Assembly: GCA_028565635.1 (NCBI GenBank)
Contig: JAOXYB010055057.1
Coordinates: 1-11,245 of the forward strand
Reading direction: 5' to 3'
Origin: Phoronis ovalis
Lineage: Eukaryota > Phoronida > Phoronidae
DNA length: 11,245 nucleotides
Shown piece after piece: positions 1 to 5,729 of the stretch. Under the pieces are notes generated by a model. It was given only the letters and a program-made list of their open reading frames with translations. It made no database searches and was not told where the DNA came from. The position numbers were made by a program, and so were the translations under genes. Positions within the stretch are counted from its first letter, which is position 1, and each line of letters opens with the position of its first letter.

Positions 1-103
1 AATGCTAAAAATCCGTGAAAATATTTTTAAAAATGGTTTGAAATATGTTAGAACTTTCATCTATAATATATATATAGTGACTTTGAATGGCAGTACCCCC
101 GGG
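1..103. mobile_element. terminal part of a CCCGGG-ended TIR element, cut by the window edge
   Basis: The stretch at about 65-103 (TATATATA, then GTGACTTTGAATGGCAGT, then a C/G run) is closely similar to the reverse complement of the left end of the complete element at 10462-10924, which has ATGACTTTCAATTGCAGT followed by CCCC and CCGGG. This is therefore one end of an element of that family, in the opposite orientation. The other end lies outside the window. The sequence after it (AGTTGCTCC, then GGAT) matches the right flank of the element at 10462-10924, so both seem to sit at the same place in the U2 repeat unit. No coding capacity is visible. Confidence 0.55.
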
Positions 104-128
104 GATGAGTTGCTCCCGGATCACTGCC
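89..128. repeat. inverted pair of TIR-like ends around an 11 bp spacer
   Basis: The left arm (89-103, GGCAGT then a C run then GGG) is mirrored by the right arm (115-128, CCCGGATCACTGCC). The spacer between them is GATGAGTTGCT. The right arm also resembles the outward-facing left terminus of the element at 10462 (CCCGGAGGGGCACTGC). Two opposed element ends may thus abut here with a target-site-like sequence between them. It could instead be a simple GC-rich palindrome that arose by chance. Confidence 0.4.
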
Positions 129-447
129 TTTAATTGGCGGGGACATATATAATGGTCATATGCATAGGCTACATTTATCTGTCTGATGGCCGAAACATGT
201 ATGCTAGTATCTATACAAATACTTCAAGAAATGTTTCAATTAAGCTCGCTAACAGAAGATGGACATGCTTTTTAATTAAATTTAGTTTATCATACCAAAA
301 ATTTATCATATTCGATAATTCACCTAAAAAAAGTATTTTAAGACTTCAATAACATCCAATGTAATTATGCAAGTTCGGTATATATAACTGAAATTTGTGT
401 ACTTTAAAAATTACTGTTCTCAATTATAAACATTTTATTTTGCTGTA

Positions 448-478
448 ACACCTGTTTTTGTAACGAACTGTATACAGT
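448..478 (+). promoter_or_regulatory. PSE-like element and 12 bp palindrome upstream of U2 copy 1
   Basis: The block ACACCTGTTTTTGTAACGAA at 448-467 lies at about -58 to -39 from the U2 start, where the proximal sequence element bound by SNAPc sits in pol II snRNA genes. It is nearly identical upstream of copy 2 and recognisable upstream of copy 4. It overlaps by one base the perfect palindrome ACTGTATACAGT (467-478), which is also present at the same distance in copy 2 and broken in copy 4. There is no TATA box at -25 to -30, as expected for a pol II U2 gene. The PSE assignment rests on position and conservation only. Confidence 0.55.
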
Positions 479-505
479 GAATACAGATCCCAGTTGTGAA
501 ACGGT

Positions 506-694
506 ATCGCTTCTCGGCCTTTTGGCTAAGATCAAAGTGTAGTATCTGTTCTTATCAGCTTAATATCTGATACGTACCCCATCGGGGTACTTCGATATTA
601 AACTGATTTTTGGAACTGGGCGAAGTGTCAGGAGCTTGCTCCGCCTTTGCCACGGGTTGACCTGGTATTGCAGTACCTCCAGGAATGGCCCACT
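506..694 (+). ncRNA. U2: U2 spliceosomal snRNA, copy 1, apparently intact
   Basis: U2 snRNA pairs with the intron branch point and is a core part of the spliceosome. The copy begins with the canonical ATCGCTTCTCGGCC and carries stem-loop I (GGCC TTTT GGCT). The branch-point recognition sequence GTAGTA is at 539-544, and stem-loop IIa (ATCAGCTTAATATCTGAT) follows. Stem IIb is perfectly paired (GTACCCC at 574-580 with GGGGTAC at 584-590). The Sm site ATTTTTGG is at 606-613, stem III around AGGAGCTTGCTCC, and stem-loop IV around GGTATTGCAGTACC binds U2A'/B''. At about 189 nt it is of normal length. ATCAAAGTG with three A residues is the invertebrate form. The exact 3' end is estimated by comparison with known U2 ends. 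It differs from the other three copies at a few positions (620 and 660), so function is likely but not proven. Confidence 0.95.
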
Positions 695-722
695 CCCCTT
701 CGGGGAGTAATATGAAAGAAAA
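692..722 (+). terminator. 3' hairpin and 3'-box-like motif of U2 copy 1
   Basis: A perfect 7 bp hairpin (ACTCCCC at 692-698, loop TTC, GGGGAGT at 702-708) sits at the mature 3' boundary. It is followed by AATATGAAAGAAAA, about 15-28 nt past the end, which is where the 3' box that directs snRNA 3' processing by Integrator is found. Copy 3 has a matching hairpin (ACTCCC, loop CTTA, GGGAGT) and AACAAGAAAGTAA. Copy 2 has a weaker hairpin and ATAAGAAAGCAA. Copy 4 keeps a weakened hairpin but has largely lost the box. The box identity is inferred from position and conservation. Confidence 0.5.
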
Positions 723-831
723 TTAATGATCAATCTCCAACTAAGCACAAAAAGGATCTTGCACATATAATGTATGTAGGTCAAAATCTCATTTATTTTT
801 TCGCACTGCCAAAACCTAACAGCAGAATCAT

Positions 832-864
832 ATGCCAAGCAGGATGCCAAGCAGGATGCCAAGC
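832..864. repeat. 12 bp tandem repeat, nearly three copies
   Basis: ATGCCAAGCAGG occurs twice and is followed by ATGCCAAGC, giving about 2.75 perfect tandem copies in the spacer of U2 unit 1. It is absent at the corresponding place in the other units, so it is a recent local slippage product. Confidence 0.8.
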
Positions 865-964
865 ACAATGTTGTTCTTGATTGCGCTGCCTTGACAGGGA
901 TATGTTGTTTTTTAAGGCCGACACAATCAAGACCGCAAAACGCGTATGCTAGTATCTATCTAAC

Positions 965-972
965 ATGCAAAT
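965..972 (+). promoter_or_regulatory. octamer motif (possible distal element of U2 copy 2)
   Basis: ATGCAAAT is a perfect match to the Oct-factor octamer and lies about 260 bp upstream of U2 copy 2. Vertebrate snRNA distal sequence elements carry an octamer at roughly -220 to -240. The aligned position in unit 1 reads ATACAAAT (213-220). An 8-mer in AT-rich DNA can occur by chance, so this is weak. Confidence 0.3.
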
Positions 973-1173
973 ACTGCAAGACATATTACAAATAAGCTCG
1001 TCAAAATAAGGGCTATGGTTTTTAATTAAATTTAATTTATCATACCAGTAATTTACCTGCAATAACTTATTTTAATACTTCAATAACATAAATTTAATTA
1101 TGAAATTTCAGTATATGTAATAAACTTGTGTAATTAAATTACTGTTCTCAGTTATATATTTTCCTTTGTTGTA

Positions 1174-1204
1174 ACACCTGTTTTTATAATGAACTGTATA
1201 CAGT
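1174..1204 (+). promoter_or_regulatory. PSE-like element and palindrome upstream of U2 copy 2
   Basis: ACACCTGTTTTTATAATGAA, then the palindrome ACTGTATACAGT (1193-1204), stand at the same distances from the U2 start as in copy 1, with only a few substitutions. The promoter block is better preserved than the RNA body it precedes. Confidence 0.5.
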
Positions 1205-1231
1205 GAATACAGATCCCATTTGTGAAACGGT

Positions 1232-1407
1232 ATCGCTTCTCGGCCTTTTGGCTAAGATCAAAATGTAGTATGCGTTGTTGTTATCAGCTTAATATCTGGG
1301 TACTTCGATATTAAACTGATTTTTGAAACTGGACGAAGTGTCAGGAGCTTGCTCTGCTTTTGCCACGTGTTGGCCTGGTATTGCAGTACCTCCAGGAACG
1401 GCCCATC
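1232..1407 (+). pseudogene. U2 snRNA pseudogene, copy 2 (stem IIb deleted)
   Basis: This copy matches copy 1 from ATCGCTTCTCGGCC to the stem-loop IV string GGTATTGCAGTACC. A 16 nt deletion after AATATCTG removes the end of stem IIa and the left arm and loop of IIb. Three extra bases lie in GCGTTGTTGTTATCAG. The Sm site reads ATTTTTGA instead of ATTTTTGG. The branch-point-recognition GTAGTA is intact but is preceded by AT instead of GT. The length is about 176 nt against 189 in copy 1. With both the SF3-contact region and the Sm site altered, it is probably not a functional RNA. The promoter-like block upstream is intact, so transcription cannot be excluded. Confidence 0.85.
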
Positions 1408-1507
1408 CTCTTTGGGGACAAATAAGAAAGCAAGTTATGATCAGTCCCTAACAAAGTACTCAAATGGAAAAATATCTAAATAGGTCAAAACTTAATTCCA
1501 AACATGC

Positions 1508-1550
1508 GGCACCAGCTCCTCATGTGACACAAAAAGGTGCATCTGGTGCC
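1508..1550. repeat. 8 bp inverted repeat in a GC-richer island
   Basis: GGCACCAG (1508-1515) and CTGGTGCC (1543-1550) are perfectly complementary, with a 27 nt loop. They lie in a GC-richer patch of about 150 bp (1500-1650) that also holds CCCGGCCGG. The patch stands out against strongly AT-rich surroundings. A 61-codon minus-strand frame crosses it but resembles nothing I recognise. Confidence 0.4.
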
Positions 1551-1659
1551 TGATTTGAAACTTTCCCGTTCTTTATTCGGATGAGGGATAGTCACGAGGC
1601 CCGGCCGGTCTCTGGGACACAGATGGTATATCAAAATTGACAATATAGGTAAAAGCATA

Positions 1660-2277
1660 GACTTGCACAAGTCTAAAATGATTTTTTTGATACTGATATT
1701 TTTTTTTAATAATGTTATTAATCTTATGTTTCATAATCATTAAAACATGAATTTTATTTGTTACTTTACATTTTGAAGTTTTGAATTTTTTTTATCAAAA
1801 ACTCGCAAACATCAGAGAATAAAGTTCATTTTTTCAAGTTCTTCATAACAAATACAGTATATAAACACTGAAATTATGATATTTTATGTTGTATAAACAT
1901 GTTCTCCAACTAATAACTGAAAATATGATATTTTGTGTTGTGAAAATAAAATATTACATAAAATAAAATATTTGGCAAGGCAGACTTGAGCCAGTCTAGT
2001 AAAAACATCGATTTTATAAAATTATAAGCAATGAGGCACATTTTTACAAACACGGGTATTTTCGCATTATTTTCATACTATTTTCGCATTCCTTTCGCAT
2101 TGCTGTATCAATTATTTGTACTTTGCGCAATGAAAGTTGTTTAACGCTTCTCAAAAACGTGATTGGCCTTAAAGTGAATAAGGTGTCATTAACATAATTA
2201 TTATTTTATATTATAGCTATAATATTAATGAAAACGTTGTGAACTCAACAGTAAGCGGAGCACAAGGATCCGAAGGC
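1660..2277. other. AT-rich spacer without recognisable genes
   Basis: No coding frame or RNA gene is visible. An imperfect direct duplication of about 31 bp with a 49 bp offset starts at 1867 and 1916 (ACTGAAATTATGATATTTTA and ACTGAAAATATGATATTTTG). A short cluster of TTTCGCATT strings (three between about 2057 and 2102) also stands out. Otherwise the stretch consists of A/T homopolymer runs. Confidence 0.7.
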
Positions 2278-2667
2278 CCCGGGGGATAACAGTCGGAATA
2301 GCTGGGTACGCATGTTCGTTACAAAAAAACGGGCGAAAGGGTATGTTTTTCAGCATTCAGACCGGGCCCCAGTATGCCCTGAAAAGGGTATAAAATAGCT
2401 TTAAAATATTACAAAAACGAAAATTTAGTCCCAAAAATAATAAAAGGGTGTGTTTTTTTGGTTGTCGATTTTAGTTGGCGACCATTTTTTTTTTGGTTGT
2501 CAATTTCTCTTGTTAAGGTCCTAACGGCCAAAAAAGTGTATGAGTTTTTGAGCTCATAGGTCCCAATAAGGGTAGGAATTTTGAGCTCCTAGGTCCCACA
2601 AAGGGGCTTTTTCTTAACCTTCATAACAAACATGGGTACCCAGTTATTCTGACTGTCACCCCCCGGG
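2278..2667. mobile_element. 390 bp non-autonomous TIR element (MITE-like)
   Basis: The left end reads CCCGGGGGATAACAGTCGG, and the reverse complement of the right end reads CCCGGGGGGTGACAGTCAG. The match continues through GAATARCTGGGTACSCATGT and YGTTA, giving inverted repeats of about 45 bp. The flanks are TCCGAAGGC on the left (2269-2277) and TCCGAAGC on the right (2668-2675), an imperfect target-site duplication of about 8 bp. The core holds AGGGTATGTTTTTCA (shared with the element at 10462), two GGTTGTC repeats, and two repeats of TTTTGAGCTC followed by AGGTCCCA. No protein is encoded. The 8 bp duplication fits hAT, Mutator-like or KDZ/Zisupton superfamilies, and the sequence alone does not decide between them. 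Confidence 0.8.
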
Positions 2668-2869
2668 TCCGAAGCATCCGAATTAGATTAATCTATAGAC
2701 CCGATAAGGATTTTTTCTTTCGAAATATTTTAGAAACATCATATATAAAAACTAAATTTCTTTGCCAAAGAAACATGCCTTGTTAAAAGTGAAGAATGCA
2801 ACGTCACATTTTAGAAATGTAATATCACATGTTGACATAATTTTATATAATGAAAATGACTTTCTTCCA

Positions 2870-4945
2870 CTAATCATACCACCAATTATCCCTTTGATGT
2901 TTACAGTAACAATAATTTCTCAGAATGTAAAAGGTGGTTACACACCATGATGTATTTCCATATTTATTAATTCTGCTTATGGGTCCAACAGTTTTATTCC
3001 ATGAGGGTTTATTTGGATACAATCGTATTATTTGTTCAAATCTAGCATTTCCTGGTTCGGTTTCATACACAATGAGATAGTCTTGGAAAAAAATCTTTTC
3101 CTGTTTGTCAAATTTATAATATGCTGGAGTAATTTGCTTTCTCATATTCTCGGATTTATAAGCTGCGAAGATGCGAGAGACGTGAAGAATGTGACAAGTG
3201 GAACTGTAATTATATCTAGCTAAAATATCGTTTATTGTCTTGACTGCTACTAATGAGGCTTGCACAACATCCGACGTATTAACAGCCACCGGTGCTTGTT
3301 GTCTGCATACACAGAACGCATCTGGTACACCTGCAGTATCACATGTTCGTAATAATGGCATCTCTCCAAATAAACTTAACCCTCTTTTATCTTTCTCGTA
3401 TATTCTAAATTTCATGTTTAGTTTAAGTATGTCCAATAATGTAGCGTGTAAATCAAATGGAGTAACCAAACGATTGGAATTCTTTTCGAGGATGTTGATA
3501 ATATGGGAATAATTTTCGCGGAATTGTTTTGGAATTGTCATAATCATTAAGGGTAGACGTTCTTCCATTCGACCTATAGCTGTTGTACGTATAGCATCGT
3601 AACGGTTTCCATGGTCACTTAGAAATAATACCACTGTGTTGTCAAGGTGACCATTACTATAGAGATTAGAAAAATATCTAAAATAAAAATCGTCGGCAAG
3701 TTGTATAGGATTTAAATAATCATGGCTCAAATCGTTCAAAAAGTGAAATGCAAAATATGGTATTTTTGAATATTTAACCAAAAATTCTTGTAAATAGTCC
3801 GCAACAATTTTAAAAATTGGTTGATCTCGATAACAGTATTTAACTGACTCGTGGTAAGTCTCATATTCTTGGCGTTCCATCTCCAAGAAAAAAGGACGCG
3901 CATAATAGTCTGTTGGTTTCTTATTAAAACCTTTTTTGAGATAGTTAAAAGTAGAGAATGTTTTATCCTCAGAATAAAATGTTACGTAATCGTTATCAGA
4001 AAAGTTTTTCCATATTATAGGATAAATGTCTAAGAATTGTTTTGGATCTTTATAAACGTTTGGCAATTCATCACGTGTTTTTCCTGTTGTTACTGGTACT
4101 AAGTTAGGGAAGGTGCTCACGCCAACAGAATGATACCCTTTCATGACGATTCCTTTCAACGTTTCTGTAAACAATTTATATGTTTTCGGTAACTGACGTA
4201 TTGCATTTAATCTCGAAAGACCATCAATAAAAAATAACAGTACGCTAACTTTCTCCGATAAAGGCTTCTTATAGTTCGTCCATTTTTTCACTTTTTTATT
4301 AGCTTCTCCATGTCCGTAGTTTGACACGTGTGCATGAATATTGGAGTATACGGCGTTTTTAATGTCACTTTTCCGAAAGCACTTGACTTGAACAAAATCT
4401 TCTTCGACGATTACATTTTTTGTGAAAATTTTGGTCTCTGTGAATAAATTATGACCATTGTCGTGACCTTCTTGTCTATCAAATTCCCAATAATAACAAT
4501 AATTATAAGCATTTTTGTATTCTAAATCACGAGCGGTTTCATTGAGTACCAGGATTCCATCATCGATATACGTCAAAGCAGGCTTATATTTACATTTAAG
4601 TGGTTGTAGTTTATGTACAAACTCACCAATGCTTTTATCCCATGGATCTAATTCAGGAAATGCACAAGAAAGGTTTTCTTCTTCGGTAGTGGTCATGTTA
4701 TTAATTAGCCGCTCGTTATGTGAGTTTTTTGGTGTTGAGAGAAAACTTCCCGCTGGTACTTTTTCTATATAAAATGGAGAACTGAAACTTCTTGTTGCAT
4801 ACGGAGTAATCCGTCTCGTAAATTCGGTGCTTGGGAACAAGTTTGTTTTGTTCTCGATTGCGAGATACATTAATAGTCCTGTGAAACATGCAAGCAAAAC
4901 TGTTAAAAATCTTCGCCTTGCCCTTCTTAGGAAGATATTAGCCAT
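2870..4945 (-). CDS. DUF229 family protein, single-pass type II membrane or secretory-pathway protein
   Basis: The complete 691 aa frame ends in TAG. Residues 1-12 are basic, followed by a hydrophobic signal anchor (about 13-30), so the rest should lie in the secretory lumen or outside the cell. About nine N-glycosylation sequons (for example N32, N135, N314, N478, N556, N650, N664) agree. DUF229 (Pfam PF02995) has the alkaline-phosphatase-like fold, but its substrate is unknown. Family signatures are FFIDGLSRLN (D241) followed by RQLPKT; STFPN (277-281), which aligns with the TFPN nucleophile motif of nucleotide pyrophosphatases; NDLSHDYLN (404-412); FLSDHGNRYDAIR (441-453) with D444/H445; RMEERLPLM; and TPFDLHATLLDIL (495-507, H500). 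The C-terminus ends in a Cys-rich tail (CYC) as in relatives. The length is near full for the family, and no frameshift or internal stop is seen. An in-frame TAG directly precedes the ATG, which fixes this as the first codon of the exon. The gene lies in the gap between U2 copies 2 and 3, with no functional link visible. A TATAAA at 2842-2847 (minus strand) is only a weak polyadenylation candidate. Confidence 0.9.
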   Translation of the reverse strand: MANIFLRRARRRFLTVLLACFTGLLMYLAIENKTNLFPSTEFTRRITPYATRSFSSPFYIEKVPAGSFLSTPKNSHNERLINNMTTTEEENLSCAFPELDPWDKSIGEFVHKLQPLKCKYKPALTYIDDGILVLNETARDLEYKNAYNYCYYWEFDRQEGHDNGHNLFTETKIFTKNVIVEEDFVQVKCFRKSDIKNAVYSNIHAHVSNYGHGEANKKVKKWTNYKKPLSEKVSVLLFFIDGLSRLNAIRQLPKTYKLFTETLKGIVMKGYHSVGVSTFPNLVPVTTGKTRDELPNVYKDPKQFLDIYPIIWKNFSDNDYVTFYSEDKTFSTFNYLKKGFNKKPTDYYARPFFLEMERQEYETYHESVKYCYRDQPIFKIVADYLQEFLVKYSKIPYFAFHFLNDLSHDYLNPIQLADDFYFRYFSNLYSNGHLDNTVVLFLSDHGNRYDAIRTTAIGRMEERLPLMIMTIPKQFRENYSHIINILEKNSNRLVTPFDLHATLLDILKLNMKFRIYEKDKRGLSLFGEMPLLRTCDTAGVPDAFCVCRQQAPVAVNTSDVVQASLVAVKTINDILARYNYSSTCHILHVSRIFAAYKSENMRKQITPAYYKFDKQEKIFFQDYLIVYETEPGNARFEQIIRLYPNKPSWNKTVGPISRINKYGNTSWCVTTFYILRNYCYCKHQRDNWWYD

Positions 4946-4952
4946 CTATGAA

Positions 4953-4980
4953 CTAAAATGGATTTTAAAAATAGTTAGTG
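4953..4980 (-). promoter_or_regulatory. likely branch point and 3' splice site of a 5' UTR intron of the DUF229 gene
   Basis: On the minus strand, CACTAAC (4980-4974) is a very good branch-point match, with the branch A at about 4975. It is followed by a T-rich stretch and TTTTAG ending at 4953, about 22 nt downstream. Only seven bases (TTCATAG) then separate this acceptor from the ATG at 4945. The arrangement suggests that the whole coding region is one exon and that a short leader exon is spliced on just before the start codon. Confidence 0.5.
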
Positions 4981-5097
4981 CACCAACTATAGCTGTGCGT
5001 AAAGATATAGTAACTTGTATTACAACAGTACTATGCAATGAGCATACAGATTCTTATAGCAATTTCCTGTAATTATAAGCATTGTACATTGTTAGGG

Positions 5098-5131
5098 TTG
5101 CTGCTGATAGGCAGCAAACCTATTGGTTTGC
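5098..5131. repeat. two overlapping, mutually exclusive hairpins
   Basis: TTGCTGC (5098-5104) pairs with GCAGCAA (5111-5117) around a 6 nt loop. GCAAACC (5114-5120) pairs perfectly with GGTTTGC (5125-5131) around TATT. The two stems share bases 5114-5117, so only one can form fully at a time. They lie about 150 bp upstream of the DUF229 start. No known regulatory family is recognised. Confidence 0.45.
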
Positions 5132-5233
5132 ACGTTTCTTTCTTTTTTAATTTTAGTTTCATCCAATTGAATTTTCTAGCAAGTTGTATGTCGAAGATGG
5201 TAATTGAGATGTGACATCACCAGATTACCCAAT

Positions 5234-5508
5234 GTTGACCTTGAGGTCAAATGGTCATATTGGAGGTTAAAGATCAAATGTCTAAAAGTGCTTAAAACGT
5301 TTTAAAATGATGCTATCAAGTTGCAGAGCGGTCATTTATTTTAATGATCTTTGAAAATATTTAGGTATTAATTTTATTTTTGGTGTCTTTTCAATTAATG
5401 AAATATGCTGTAATTTAACTGTTAAATCTACAGGTTTGTGATAAGACAAGTGGCAGCCCTAGGGTTGGAAGATCGAGTTGACCTTGAGGCAAAATGTCAT
5501 ATGGAGGT
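5234..5508. repeat. dispersed direct repeat rich in nuclear-receptor half-sites
   Basis: The segment at 5234-5267 (GTTGACCTTGAGGTCAAATG, then GTCATATTGGAGGT) recurs at 5477-5508 with small gaps. The first copy contains TGACCT TG AGGTCA (5236-5249), an everted pair of AGGTCA half-sites. Further AGGTCA strings follow at about 5504 and 5532. Similar AGGTCA-rich repeats are common filler in mollusc DNA, so a regulatory role is not implied. Confidence 0.5.
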
Positions 5509-5719
5509 CATATACGTCTTATAAATTTTTAGAGGTCATCAAGATGTTCTAGAGATCATTTTGAGATCAAACAGTTCCAAAGCAATGATAAAAATTTGTT
5601 CACAAATGATACAATGACATTTAGAGTTCATGTAAACGTCATAGAAGTCAGTAGCGGCAACTTTGCCTTTGCTAAAAGACTATCTAATGACGAAAAGGAA
5701 TCAGAGAGTTATGAAGTAT

Positions 5720-5727
5720 ACTCACCT
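5720..5727 (-). promoter_or_regulatory. candidate 5' splice site of a DUF229 leader exon
   Basis: On the minus strand the sequence reads AG followed by GTGAGT, a near-ideal donor, with the junction between 5726 and 5725. Joined to the acceptor at 4953 it would give an intron of about 773 nt. No TATA box or initiator at a sensible distance was found, so the leader exon and its promoter remain undefined. Confidence 0.25.
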
Positions 5728-5729
5728 AC

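Larger units (their letters stand above)
197..944 (+). repeat. U2 tandem unit 1 (about 748 bp)
   Basis: Sequence from 197 (GTATGCTAGTATCTAT) onward reappears at 945 in the same order: TTTTTAATTAAATTTA, TTATCATACCA, ACTTCAATAACAT and ACTGTTCTCA, followed by the U2 promoter-like block and U2 itself. The two units are head-to-tail, with U2 starts 726 bp apart. Downstream of U2, units 1, 3 and 4 also share a block with CTAAGCA and a CGCACTGCC-like string. This is the usual arrangement of a tandem snRNA gene family. Confidence 0.75.
945..1480 (+). repeat. U2 tandem unit 2 (similarity fades after about 1480)
   Basis: This unit repeats the order of unit 1 from GTATGCTAGTATCTAT through the U2 copy and the downstream GATCAGTC and CAAAGTACTCAAA block. 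That block corresponds to GATCA, CTAAGCACTCAAA in the other units. After about 1480 the similarity to the other spacers is lost, and this marks the left edge of the region that interrupts the array. Confidence 0.7.

Noticed and set aside
134-352. 72-codon plus-strand open frame in the U2 spacer
   Set aside because: It lies in the noncoding spacer of unit 1. I saw no comparable frame in the homologous spacer of unit 2, and the composition is typical of AT-rich noncoding DNA.
560-868. 102-codon minus-strand open frame
   Set aside because: It overlaps U2 copy 1 antisense. Its start lies in the 12 bp tandem repeat and the product has no recognisable motif.
3032-4772. several plus-strand frames of 60-90 codons
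   Set aside because: They are antisense shadows of the DUF229 coding region.
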